DNA of 64,000 nucleotides from positions 175,423 to 239,422 of the forward strand of contig NZ_JSFK01000023.1 in assembly GCF_000783395.1 (NCBI RefSeq), read 5' to 3'. The stretch comes from Pseudomonas chlororaphis (GTDB taxonomy: Bacteria; Pseudomonadota; Gammaproteobacteria; Pseudomonadales; Pseudomonadaceae). This document shows, in pieces, positions 26,004 to 33,556 of this stretch; the first letter of the stretch is position 1, and each line of letters begins with the position of its first letter. The translations under genes and the position numbers were made by a program. The notes beneath the pieces are model-generated. The model saw only the letters and a program-made list of their open reading frames with translations. It was not told the origin of the DNA and made no database searches.

Positions 26004-26582
26004 TCAGATCCCCGCCACCGGACACGGCCCGCCGGCATCGGCCCACAGCTTGAATTGCGCGACAAAAATATCGTGCGGCACCGGCACCGGCGCGCGCCCT
26101 GCCCCGGGATTCCAGCCCCACAGCACCAGTTTGTCTTCGCTGACGTGCTTGATCAGCGCGGCAAAGTCGCGATCACCGTTGCTCGAACGATCCTTGATCA
26201 TCGCGCAGAGCTTGTCCGGCGGCAGGCCGATCCAGGCCATTTTGTGTGCCGCCGGCGGCAGGCTCCAGTGCGGCGCGCCCGGCGGCGCATGGGGGCCGTA
26301 ACTGGCCGGCGGATTGTTTTCCGCATGACAGGTTGCACAGGGCAAACCGGCCGCACCCTTGCCGTCCATGCCGCGCACCACGCTCATCGCATGGGGGATA
26401 CCGGCGTCGAACTGCAACGGCGAATCCCCGGGAATGTGGCAGTTCTGGCAGCGCGGACTTTGAAAGACTTTCTGCACCGTGCCGAACGCCTTCAGCGCTT
26501 CCTGATCATCGGCAAACAGGTCCGAGGCATAACCGCCCAATCCCAGCAAAATCACCGTGCCCAACACTAGATGTCGTTTCAT
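26004..26582 (-). CDS. Diheme c-type cytochrome of the molybdenum hydroxylase operon
   Basis: A 192-residue periplasmic protein with signal peptide KRHLVLGTVILLGLGGYASDLFA and two heme-c sites: CQNCH near residue 46 and CATCH near 82. It begins 1 bp after the end of the molybdopterin subunit gene, so the two are translationally linked. It probably accepts electrons from the hydroxylase and passes them to the respiratory chain (inference from context). A conserved MAWIGLPPDKLCAMIKD stretch is shared with proteins annotated as isoquinoline oxidoreductase-associated. Confidence 0.85.
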   Translation of the reverse strand: MKRHLVLGTVILLGLGGYASDLFADDQEALKAFGTVQKVFQSPRCQNCHIPGDSPLQFDAGIPHAMSVVRGMDGKGAAGLPCATCHAENNPPASYGPHAPPGAPHWSLPPAAHKMAWIGLPPDKLCAMIKDRSSNGDRDFAALIKHVSEDKLVLWGWNPGAGRAPVPVPHDIFVAQFKLWADAGGPCPVAGI

Positions 26583-26583
26583 C

Positions 26584-28746
26584 TCACACCCCCGACAGTT
26601 GCAGCGGCAACTCGCGCAGGCGCTGCCCGGTCAGGGCGAACACCGCATTGGCCACGGCTGGTGCGGTCGGCGGCACACCGGCCTCGCCGATGCCGCCAGG
26701 TTTGTCGCTGCTGGGCACGATGTGCACTTCCACCACCGGCATCTCGTTGAGCCGCAGCACCTGATAATCGTGATAGTTGGACTGCACCACCGCGCCGTCC
26801 TTGAGCGTCAGTTTGCTGTGCAGCGCCATGCCCAGACCGAAAGTGATGCACGACTCCATCTGCGCGGCGATGCTTTGCGGATTCACCGCGATGCCGCAGT
26901 CCACCGCACAGACCACGCGATGTACGCGAATCGTCAGATTGTCCTGTGACACTTCGGCGACCTGCGCCACGTAACTGCCGAAGGATTCATGCACCGCCAC
27001 ACCGAGGCTATGGCCATCCGGCAGCGGCGCTTTCCAGTTGGCTTTTTCAACCGCCAGATTGAGCACACCGAGATGCCGAGGATGGTCCTTGAGCAAGGTT
27101 CGTCGGTACTCGACCGGATCCTTGCCGGCCGCCGTGGCCATTTCATCGATCAGCGATTCCATGACAAACGCCGTGTGGCTGTGACCTACCGAGCGCAGCC
27201 ACAGCACATTGATCCCGGTTTGCGGTGAATGCAGATCGACCTGATGATTGGCCAGGCCTTTGACGTAAGGACTGTCGGAAACGCCTTCGACCGAGGTCGG
27301 GTCGATGCCGTTTTTGACCATCGTCGCCTCCATCAGCGTGCCGGTCATGATCGACTGACCGACCAGCACATGCTGCCAACTCGACGGCAAACCATCAGCG
27401 CCCAGACCGATCTTGGCTTGATGCAGGAACATCGAACGGTAATAACCGCCGCGAATGTCATCCTCGCGCGACCACACGGTTTTCACCGGCATGGCGGCGG
27501 CTTTCGCCACTTGCACCGCTTCGGCGACAAAGTCAGAAGTCGGATTGGCCCGGCGCCCGAAACCGCCGCCCAGGAACTCGGTGTGAATCTCGACCTGCTC
27601 CGGCTTCAGCCCGGTGATCTTGCCGGCGACCATTTGATCGAGCGTCTGAAACTGCGTACCGGTCCAGATCTCGCATTTTTCCGCGCTGATTTTCACCGTG
27701 CAATTGAGCGGTTCCATCGGCGCATGAGCCAGATAGGGCACGCTGTATTCGACGTCGATCTTCTTCGCCGCTTTACCAAAACTGCCCTTGGCATCACCGG
27801 CCTGACTCGCCGACGTGCCTTGTGTCGTGGCCAATTTACGGAAACTCGCCAGCAATTTCTCGCTGCTCAGATCGGCATGCGGGCCCAGATCCCAATCGAT
27901 CTTCAGCGCATCGCGACCAAGTTTCGCCGCCCAGTAATGATCAGCGATCACCGCAACGCCCGTCGGCACTTGCAGCACTTTGTGCACGCCCGGCACCGCC
28001 AGTGCTTCAGCACCTTCGAAGGATTTAACGCTGGCACCGAACACTGGCGGCCGCGCGACCATCGCCGTCATCAAACCCTCAAACTGCACGTCCATGCCGA
28101 ATTTGGCGCGGCCGGTGATTTTCTCCGGCGTGTCGAGGCGTTTGGTCGGTTTGCCGATGACTTTCCAATCCTTGGCTTCCTTGAAAGTAATCGACTTCGG
28201 ATCCGGCACCGGCAGTTGTCCGGCGGCATCTGCCAGCTCGCCGTAAGTCGCGCGCTTGTCACCAGCGATAACCACGCCCGATTCGGTACGAATCGCCGAA
28301 GGCGCAACCTCAAAACGCTTCGCTGCCGCTTCCACCAACATCTGCCGCGCGGTCGCGCCGGCCAGGCGATAACGGTCGAACTCCATCCACGTCGACGTTG
28401 AGCCGCCGGTAATCTGCATGCCGCCAAACCCCGGCATGCCGTAATCCGCCGCCGACGCTGGCGAGTGCTCGACGCGGATCTTCGACCAATCCGCGTCCAG
28501 CTCTTCGGCAATCAACATGGTCAGGCCGGTCCAGATGCCCTGGCCCATTTCCGAATGCCCGAGCAGCACCGTGACGCTGTTGTCCGCCGCAATCCGCAAA
28601 AACGCATTCGGCGCAAACACCTTGCCTTCATTCTCGGCCGCATAGGCAAACTTGTGGCCACCGGGGACGACAAACGCCACCACCAGCCCGCCGCCCAACA
28701 CGGCACTGCCTTTGAGAAAACCCCGACGCGATACAGGACTGTTCAT
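26584..28746 (-). CDS. Molybdopterin-binding aldehyde/isoquinoline oxidoreductase large subunit
   Basis: A 720-residue xanthine-oxidase-family large subunit of the isoquinoline 1-oxidoreductase type. A twin-arginine signal SRRGFLKGSAVLGGG shows export of the folded enzyme to the periplasm. Cofactor-binding stretches include LGHSEMGQGIWTGLTMLIAEEL, EFLGGGFGRR and GIGEAGVPPTAPAVANA; the last carries the catalytic glutamate region. An ATG with GGAG seven bases upstream is preferred to a GTG one codon earlier. The real substrate may be an aldehyde or N-heterocycle; sequence does not decide. Confidence 0.9.
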   Translation of the reverse strand: MNSPVSRRGFLKGSAVLGGGLVVAFVVPGGHKFAYAAENEGKVFAPNAFLRIAADNSVTVLLGHSEMGQGIWTGLTMLIAEELDADWSKIRVEHSPASAADYGMPGFGGMQITGGSTSTWMEFDRYRLAGATARQMLVEAAAKRFEVAPSAIRTESGVVIAGDKRATYGELADAAGQLPVPDPKSITFKEAKDWKVIGKPTKRLDTPEKITGRAKFGMDVQFEGLMTAMVARPPVFGASVKSFEGAEALAVPGVHKVLQVPTGVAVIADHYWAAKLGRDALKIDWDLGPHADLSSEKLLASFRKLATTQGTSASQAGDAKGSFGKAAKKIDVEYSVPYLAHAPMEPLNCTVKISAEKCEIWTGTQFQTLDQMVAGKITGLKPEQVEIHTEFLGGGFGRRANPTSDFVAEAVQVAKAAAMPVKTVWSREDDIRGGYYRSMFLHQAKIGLGADGLPSSWQHVLVGQSIMTGTLMEATMVKNGIDPTSVEGVSDSPYVKGLANHQVDLHSPQTGINVLWLRSVGHSHTAFVMESLIDEMATAAGKDPVEYRRTLLKDHPRHLGVLNLAVEKANWKAPLPDGHSLGVAVHESFGSYVAQVAEVSQDNLTIRVHRVVCAVDCGIAVNPQSIAAQMESCITFGLGMALHSKLTLKDGAVVQSNYHDYQVLRLNEMPVVEVHIVPSSDKPGGIGEAGVPPTAPAVANAVFALTGQRLRELPLQLSGV

Positions 28747-28768
28747 CACCTATCTCCCACAGATTGAA

Positions 28769-29224
28769 TCAGCCGATTTCCGATGCACGCTTAACCGCTG
28801 CGCGAATGCGGGGATAGGTGCCGCAACGGCAGATATTGCCGGAGAGCGCCTGATCGATATCGCTATCGGTGGGTTTGGGGATTTTGGCCAATAATGCTGC
28901 GGCAGACATGATCTGCCCCGACTGGCAATAACCACACTGCACCACGTCGAGTTCGGCCCAGGCTTGTTGCACCGGGTGCGATCCGTCGGTGGACAGGCCT
29001 TCGATGGTAAGAATTTTTTGTCCATGGGCCACGGCCGTCGCGGGGGTGATGCAGGCGCGGAGCGGCGCACCGTCAACGTGCACGGTGCAGGCCCCACACT
29101 GGGCCATGCCGCAGCCGAATTTGGTACCGGTCAGGTGCGCGACATCGCGCAGGACCCAGAGCAACGGCATGTCCGCGGGGACATCGAGCTCCTGATCCTT
29201 GCCATTGATATTCAAGGTCAGCAT
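28769..29224 (-). CDS. (2Fe-2S)-binding small subunit of the molybdenum hydroxylase
   Basis: A 151-residue subunit with two [2Fe-2S] clusters. The plant-type ferredoxin cysteines are in GCGMAQCGACTVHVDG, and the helical-domain cysteines are in CGYCQSGQIM and NICRCGTYPRIR. It lacks a signal peptide and is probably carried out with the Tat-exported large subunit, as known for related enzymes. It is the first gene of the three-gene operon and has a good GAGGA site. It diverges from the hydrolase gene across 265 bp. Confidence 0.93.
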   Translation of the reverse strand: MLTLNINGKDQELDVPADMPLLWVLRDVAHLTGTKFGCGMAQCGACTVHVDGAPLRACITPATAVAHGQKILTIEGLSTDGSHPVQQAWAELDVVQCGYCQSGQIMSAAALLAKIPKPTDSDIDQALSGNICRCGTYPRIRAAVKRASEIG

Positions 29225-29489
29225 CGGGGAAATTCCTCAGACTCACGGTGTTCTGAAGGGGCGCCGCTGTGGCCATCAAAGCCTACGCGCGCCTCGGCTT
29301 ATCCCTTTCAGCAAAGCCTAATTTGCGTACGAAGCCAGACGTTGCGACCACCGGTCATGCAGATGTCGACTTTAATCCTACAGTTGATAACGGCTCGCAC
29401 TGAGCCTGCGCAGCAGAAATCCATCATGAGCAAAACCGGTCCGCGCTTGCCGCGCGGGTTATCCATCACATTGGTCTGGAGTCGCGAAC
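29225..29489. other. Divergent intergenic region
   Basis: This 265-bp gap must contain the promoters for the hydroxylase operon and the haloperoxidase-like gene. I found no convincing operator palindrome or REP unit. A short plus-strand frame (start 29406) runs across the hydrolase start in another frame and is not supported. Confidence 0.5.
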
Positions 29490-30320
29490 ATGGGATTTGT
29501 CACCACCAAAGACGGCGTCGAGATTTTCTACAAAGACTGGGGCCCGAAAGACGCGCCGGTGATCCACTTTCACCACGGCTGGCCGCTCAGCTCGGACGAT
29601 TGGGATGCGCAGATGCTGTTTTTCCTGGGCAAGGGCTTCCGGGTGGTTGCCCATGATCGCCGTGGGCACGGGCGTTCGAGCCAGGTCTGGGATGGCCACG
29701 ATATGGATCATTACGCCGACGATACGCTGGCCGTGGTTAATCATCTGGGTCTGAAGAACGTGGTGCATGTCGGTCACTCGACCGGTGGCGGTGAGGTGAT
29801 CCATTACATCGCCCGGCATGGTCAGGCCAACGTCGCCAAAGGTGTGCTGATCAGTGCGGTGCCACCGCTGATGGTGCAGACCGAGAGCAACCCCGGTGGG
29901 CTGCCGAAGTCGGTGTTCGATGATTTTCAGGCACAACTGGCGGCGAATCGCGCGCAGTTTTATCGGGATATTCCGACCGGGCCGTTTTATGGCTACAACC
30001 GGCCGGGCGCCACACCTTCAGAGGGGATTATTGCCAACTGGTGGCGTCAGGGCATGATCGGCGGAGCGAAGGCGCATTACGACGGGATCGTCGCGTTCTC
30101 GCAGACGGACTTCACCGAGGACTTGAAGAAGGTCACGGTGCCGGTGTTGGTGATGCATGGCGAGGATGATCAGATTGTGCCGTATGCGGATTCGGGACCG
30201 TTGTCGGCGAAGTTGCTGCCCAATGGCACGCTGAAGTCGTATCCGGGGTTTCCGCACGGGATGCCGACGACGGAGGCCGAGACGATCAACGCGGATCTGT
30301 TGGCCTTTATTCGCGGCTGA
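29490..30320 (+). CDS. Alpha/beta hydrolase (cofactor-free haloperoxidase-like)
   Basis: A 276-residue serine hydrolase. The oxyanion HHGWPLSSDDWD is near residue 28, the nucleophile elbow GHSTGGGE near 96, the acid in VMHGEDDQIVPY near 224 and the catalytic His in GFPHGMPTTEA near 255. This set is typical of non-heme chloroperoxidases and arylesterases that can perform perhydrolysis. TGGAG lies eight bases before the ATG. No signal peptide is present. The physiological substrate is unknown. Confidence 0.9.
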   Translation: MGFVTTKDGVEIFYKDWGPKDAPVIHFHHGWPLSSDDWDAQMLFFLGKGFRVVAHDRRGHGRSSQVWDGHDMDHYADDTLAVVNHLGLKNVVHVGHSTGGGEVIHYIARHGQANVAKGVLISAVPPLMVQTESNPGGLPKSVFDDFQAQLAANRAQFYRDIPTGPFYGYNRPGATPSEGIIANWWRQGMIGGAKAHYDGIVAFSQTDFTEDLKKVTVPVLVMHGEDDQIVPYADSGPLSAKLLPNGTLKSYPGFPHGMPTTEAETINADLLAFIRG

Positions 30321-30347
30321 GATCATTGGCAGCCGTACACTTCCCCC

Positions 30348-30438
30348 CTGTGGGAGCGAGCCTGCTCGCGAATGCGATCTGTCAGTTGAACTTGAGCTGA
30401 ATGACCCACCGCTTTCGCGAGCAGGCTCGCTCCCACAA
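30348..30438. repeat. REPIN (GCGAGCAGGCTCGC class)
   Basis: Inverted arms tgggagcgagcctgctcgcg and cgcgagcaggctcgctccca surround about 40 bp. It lies between the convergent hydrolase and GFA genes, where it may serve as a bidirectional transcription end. Confidence 0.9.
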
Positions 30439-30464
30439 GGGGGATGTGATGGGGCTTACATCCT

Positions 30465-30857
30465 TTATTCCTCTGTGCGACTTGTGCTTTCACGATCACG
30501 CTCGTAGTGGTGAGCCAATGGCAGCGCCGGTAGCCACGACTCGCGGCGAATGGTCCAAAGCTCGTAGGTGGGTTTGAACTGATCCGGTTCATCGAGCGAC
30601 CCGACATTGAGTTCGACTTCATCTGCCGAACGCGTGAATACCGGTGAGCCGCAGCGCGGGCAGAAAAAGCGCCCGTTGAAGTCGCGGGTTTCGCCGGTGA
30701 CCTTAAACGCATCCTCGGGAAATATGGCCGAGGTGTGAAAGAGCGTGCCGTGACGTTTGCGGCAATCGAGGCAGTGGCAGATGCCGACGCGGTAGGGCTG
30801 ACCTGTCACTTCGAAACGGACATCGCCGCACAGGCAGCCGCCAGTCAATCGATTCAT
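30465..30857 (-). CDS. GFA family protein (glutathione-dependent formaldehyde-activating-like)
   Basis: A 130-residue zinc protein. The cysteine pattern GGCLCGDVRFE, CHCLDCRKRHG and FFCPRCGSP corresponds to the structural and catalytic zinc sites of the GFA fold. Members were named after Gfa of Paracoccus but most have unproven activity. It lies 27 bp after the YafO-like gene on the same strand and could be read from that transcript. Its base composition is normal, unlike its upstream neighbour. Confidence 0.85.
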   Translation of the reverse strand: MNRLTGGCLCGDVRFEVTGQPYRVGICHCLDCRKRHGTLFHTSAIFPEDAFKVTGETRDFNGRFFCPRCGSPVFTRSADEVELNVGSLDEPDQFKPTYELWTIRRESWLPALPLAHHYERDRESTSRTEE

Positions 30858-30884
30858 ATGACACCTCCTCTGCTCGACTGCAAA

Positions 30885-31304
30885 TTACAGATCGTCCAAA
30901 TCGGGAAAGGCAATCCTGCCCAGCGTCCAAGGCTCAACAATCTGGCAATGCACATTGCGCAGGAATGAGCCCCACTCGCTTCGGTTATGGGCATCCGGGC
31001 CGGTGACCGTCAGTAACAGATATTCATCCCGAAACGCGTCATAGGCATAGATCAGCCAAAAGTCATTATCAGCGTCGTCAACCAATACAGTGCGGTAATA
31101 CTGACGATTTATTTTTGCCCATCGAGCTTGCAGTGACGAAGTACTGGCAAGGTGGATATGGTGCATATCGGTCAGATCGAGTCGTTCGTCACGCCCGAAA
31201 ATCCCGGGTAATTCACCGCACACCTTGTAGTTATAAAAATGTGCAGCGAAGTTTTGCCAGTTAGTGATTTTTTCAAAAAGCGCAGAAATCTTGATGGCTG
31301 GCAT
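30885..31304 (-). CDS. YafO-family toxin (type II mRNA interferase)
   Basis: A 139-residue protein. The stretch NYKVCGELPGIFGRD followed by MHHIHLAS aligns directly with E. coli YafO (SYKRDGVLPDIFGRD and VAHIHLAN), and the later FWLIYAYDAFRDEYLLLTV matches YafO's HLVYCQGAFDEQAWLLIAIL region. YafO cleaves ribosome-bound mRNA. The C-terminal tail (about residues 115-139) extends beyond the YafO match. Base composition is clearly more AT-rich than the flanking genes, suggesting transfer. A 48-codon frame lies six bases upstream in the position expected for an antitoxin. Confidence 0.82.
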   Translation of the reverse strand: MPAIKISALFEKITNWQNFAAHFYNYKVCGELPGIFGRDERLDLTDMHHIHLASTSSLQARWAKINRQYYRTVLVDDADNDFWLIYAYDAFRDEYLLLTVTGPDAHNRSEWGSFLRNVHCQIVEPWTLGRIAFPDLDDL

Positions 31305-31310
31305 TCAGGC

Positions 31311-31457
31311 CTACTTTGTAATAGGTAGCCTGCCAGTGATCACAAATTTATCGAACACTTTCTGCCCATCACGCGCGGCTTGCCGAACATCAAGGAATGT
31401 CAGCTCATCACGAACTTCCTTTTTGTCAGGTTTGTCGGTCTTTCTGGTGGTGGCCAT
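31311..31457 (-). CDS. Candidate short antitoxin upstream of the YafO-like toxin
   Basis: A 48-codon frame (MATTRKTDKPDKKEVRDELT...) with an ideal GGAGG site five bases before the ATG. The stop is six bases before the toxin ATG, the usual antitoxin-toxin arrangement. The N-terminus is Lys/Asp-rich and probably disordered; the C-terminal half (FLDVRQAARDGQKVFDKFVI) could form one amphipathic helix. It is about half the length of YafN and shows no Phd/YefM fold that I recognise. An upstream ATG at 31484 would give 57 residues. The antitoxin role is inferred from position only. Confidence 0.6.
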   Translation of the reverse strand: MATTRKTDKPDKKEVRDELTFLDVRQAARDGQKVFDKFVITGRLPITK

Positions 31458-31768
31458 CGGAGCCTCCGAAGGATGTGTATTCATGCTGACCAGCTTAAGT
31501 GATTAAGTTTTGACCGGCAAACGATAGGATCTTGTTTCAAGGCAGACAAGTCGGCGGATTCTTGCAGATATGTAGGTCATTACACCCAAAATTGTAGTCC
31601 GTAAAACTCCTGAATTTAGATCTCATTGCTCGGCAATGCCCATTGGTAAACATCATCCGGTTATCACGTTTAAAGCACACAAACCGTTACGCCATCCTCC
31701 CTACAACACCTTGCGTCGTTACCTACGCGTACGCCAGAATCCGCCGGCTTACACGGCTATGGGCCGGG
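31458..31768. other. AT-richer non-coding stretch
   Basis: No gene with a convincing ribosome site was found. It should contain the promoter of the candidate toxin-antitoxin pair. Several tiny minus-strand frames, such as one beginning ATGATGTTTACC near 31662, lack supporting features. Confidence 0.4.
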
Positions 31769-31843
31769 CTATATCGTTTGCCTGTCACTGCAAAACAGTG
31801 ATCGGGTTTGGTAGCCCGCTTCAAATTGTCGTTGTTGCGACAT
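31769..31843 (-). CDS. Possible 24-codon micro-ORF
   Basis: ATG TCG CAA CAA ... ATA TAG encodes MSQQRQFEAGYQTRSLFC plus six further residues. A GGAGA motif lies ten bases upstream. It overlaps the next micro-ORF by 23 bp in another frame. I recall very similar peptides annotated as parts of short hypothetical proteins in other Pseudomonas genomes, but cannot verify it here. Whether it is translated is unknown. Confidence 0.35.
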   Translation of the reverse strand: MSQQRQFEAGYQTRSLFCSDRQTI

Positions 31844-31892
31844 CGTCGATGCTGTCTCCTTTTTTGAGGTAATGGCTTTGAATGGTGGGCAT
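31821..31892 (-). CDS. Possible 23-codon micro-ORF with strong ribosome site
   Basis: It encodes MPTIQSHYLKKGDSIDDV plus five residues. GGAGGAG lies eight bases before the ATG, one of the best ribosome sites in the region. The coding sequence contains a run of six A residues at the LKK codons; moving one base forward there would join it to the downstream micro-ORF as one peptide of about 40 residues. The signal could be a frameshift mutation or a slippery site. Confidence 0.35.
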   Translation of the reverse strand: MPTIQSHYLKKGDSIDDVATTTI

Positions 31893-31976
31893 GCGTGGGG
31901 CTCCTCCGTGAGCGCCGGGTTTCCCGATTTGACCGGTCTACCAACCCGCGCATGGCCGCCACCCGCCGTTTGGTAG
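31872..31976 (+). CDS. Possible 34-codon leader ORF before the DUF6124 gene
   Basis: It encodes MALNGGHAWGSSVSAGFPDL and continues to an end RAWPPPAVW. The stop lies inside TTGGTAG, the right arm of an inverted repeat with CTACCAA at 31938-31944, and 43 bp before the DUF6124 ATG. A Pro-Pro-Pro near the end could stall ribosomes. The GAGG site is only two bases from the ATG, which is poor, and the frame lies antisense to a micro-ORF, so it is weakly supported. Confidence 0.25.
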   Translation: MALNGGHAWGSSVSAGFPDLTGLPTRAWPPPAVW

Positions 31977-32019
31977 CGAGGGTGATGGCTCCCATTTTTT
32001 TCAAATTGGAGCTTTATCT

Positions 32020-32385
32020 ATGTTCAAAATCACGCCAAATCCACCGCCCACCGATCCAATCCCTCACGACCCCGCGCTCAACCCGCAAAAGCTCAAAGAA
32101 GCCACCGACCGCGCCCTCGACTACTACCTGCGACCCGAAGCACTAGGCGCTCCGCCAAGCTCACCCAAGTTTCGCCCCGTTTACCTCGTCGACCCCACGC
32201 TGGATGAAGAAACCCTGTTGGTCGAAGCCTGTGAGTCGCTTTCCTACGCCCACTCCATGGCCGGCAACATCGCCAACTCGATAGGCGGTCCGGAGCGCAA
32301 ACCGCTGCTGGCGCTGCAACAGGTGATCATGCTGAACGAGCTGTTGGTCAACCGACTGCTGGACAAGCTGCGCATCCCGCAGTAG
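32020..32385 (+). CDS. DUF6124 family protein
   Basis: A 121-residue soluble protein, proline-rich at the N-terminus (MFKITPNPPPTDPIPHDP), with a C-terminal helical region (LLVEACESLSYAHSMAGNIANSIGG ... LLALQQVIMLNELLVNRLLD). I recognise it as one of the small Pseudomonas-restricted proteins grouped under DUF6124/DUF3077; the function is unknown. TTGGAG stands nine bases before the ATG. It is followed by a hairpin terminator, so it is a single-gene unit with a long, structured upstream region. Confidence 0.75.
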   Translation: MFKITPNPPPTDPIPHDPALNPQKLKEATDRALDYYLRPEALGAPPSSPKFRPVYLVDPTLDEETLLVEACESLSYAHSMAGNIANSIGGPERKPLLALQQVIMLNELLVNRLLDKLRIPQ

Positions 32386-32399
32386 TCAACAGACGGACT

Positions 32400-32424
32400 G
32401 AGTGAGGGGTCACACCCTCACTTT
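32400..32424 (+). terminator. Hairpin after the DUF6124 gene
   Basis: The arms GTGAGGG (32402-32408) and CCCTCAC (32415-32421) enclose six bases and are followed by TTTCGCTCT. The T-tract is short, so termination may be partial. Confidence 0.6.
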
Positions 32425-32445
32425 CGCTCTGCCGCCTCCCGTCGA

Positions 32446-32466
32446 TTGATGAGCAGAACTCATCAA
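32446..32466. promoter_or_regulatory. Perfect palindrome, probable operator
   Basis: TTGATGAG and CTCATCAA are perfect inverted arms around CAGAA. The site lies 77 bp before the start of the aldo-keto reductase remnant. The form fits a LysR- or TetR-type operator. No regulator gene for it is adjacent, so the control element appears to have outlived its original gene arrangement. Confidence 0.65.
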
Positions 32467-32542
32467 GCCATCCCGATTTACCCGTCTAGTCCTCACCAGT
32501 CACCTCGCTTAGTCTTCTCTCCACGCCCAATGGGAGATCGAC

Positions 32543-32644
32543 ATGCACAAGTACACACTCGGCATCCGTTCACTCGAAGTATCCGCCCTCGGCTTTGGCT
32601 GCATGGGCCTGAGCCGTGGTTATGGCCCGACCACGGATACCCAG
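32543..32644 (+). pseudogene. 5' remnant of an aldo-keto reductase gene
   Basis: The first 34 codons (MHKYTLGIRSLEVSALGFGC, then MGLSRGYGPTTDTQ) are the standard N-terminus of aldo-keto reductases of the YakC/IolS branch. The match ends abruptly after TDTQ, and the frame continues without a stop into the leader and coding region of the next gene. The ATG keeps a GGGAG site. This is best explained by a deletion that removed the rest of the reductase and joined the frames. Confidence 0.8.
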
Positions 32645-32680
32645 AGAATCGCAGAATCGCAATGGACGGAGCCTTCCACG

Positions 32681-33454
32681 ATGGCCACTGACACACGCAG
32701 CAGCGCTGCCCTCCCCGCACTCATGGCGCTCTGCCTGAGCGTTGGCGCGATGTTCAGCCTTACCACCCAAGCAGCCGAGGCACCGAAATCCATGACCACC
32801 CCGCAAACCACCGCACAAGCCCTGTCGAGCAAACAACAAACCATTCCACTGATCGCCGCGTTCATGGCGACCAGCGACATGCCCAACCTCAACGCGGCCC
32901 TCAACCAAGGACTCGACGCCGACCTGACCATCAGCGAAACCCGGGAAATTCTCGTGCAGCTCTACGCCTATGTAGGTTTCCCGCGCAGCCTCAATGCCTT
33001 GAACGAGCTGATGACCGTGGTGCAGGCGCGCAAACAACGCGGCATCGAAGATGCGCCGGGGCGTGAGCCGAGCCAGGCGATTCCAGTCGGGGATGAACTG
33101 CTAGAAGCTGGCACGGCGAATCAAACCAAGATCTCGGGCGCTCCGGTCAAAGGCCCGGTGTTCGAGTTCGCCCCAGTGATTAACCAGTTTTTGCAAACCC
33201 ACCTGTTCGGCGACATCTTCGAGCGCGACAACCTCGACTGGCAAAGCCGTGAACTGGCCACTGTCGGCGCGCTGGCAGCGACGCCGGGCGTGGAACCGCA
33301 ACTGCGCGCGCATATGGCGGCAAGCTTGCGCGTCGGGCTCAGCGCGGCACAGTTGGCCGAGGTCACTGAGCAATTGAAAAAACACGGGGATGCGCAGACT
33401 GCCGAACGTGCGAATGCAGCGCTGAAAGAGGTTGTGGCGGCGTCGAAAAAATGA
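32681..33454 (+). CDS. Exported carboxymuconolactone decarboxylase family protein
   Basis: A 257-residue protein from the internal ATG. A signal peptide (ALPALMALCLSVGAMFSLTTQAAEA) shows export, and two CMD-type helical modules follow (DADLTISETREILVQLYAYVGFPRSLNALNELM and FERDNLDWQSRELATVGALAATPGVEPQLRAHM). No CxxC peroxidase pair of the AhpD type is present. GGAG lies ten bases before this ATG. A longer product of 303 residues could be made from the fused reductase start, but it would bury the signal peptide. Confidence 0.85.
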   Translation: MATDTRSSAALPALMALCLSVGAMFSLTTQAAEAPKSMTTPQTTAQALSSKQQTIPLIAAFMATSDMPNLNAALNQGLDADLTISETREILVQLYAYVGFPRSLNALNELMTVVQARKQRGIEDAPGREPSQAIPVGDELLEAGTANQTKISGAPVKGPVFEFAPVINQFLQTHLFGDIFERDNLDWQSRELATVGALAATPGVEPQLRAHMAASLRVGLSAAQLAEVTEQLKKHGDAQTAERANAALKEVVAASKK

Positions 33455-33556
33455 TCGGCGTTCGGGGTTGTGGTGGATGCGCTGATCTACAAAACCTGAT
33501 GGGGCACTTCTGCGATCAGCATCCATACTGTGTTTTTCAATTGTTGGGACACCGCC

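Noticed and set aside
31723..32004. 93-codon minus-strand frame
   Set aside because: It is Arg-rich low-complexity sequence without a ribosome site, and overlaps the better-supported micro-ORFs in another frame.
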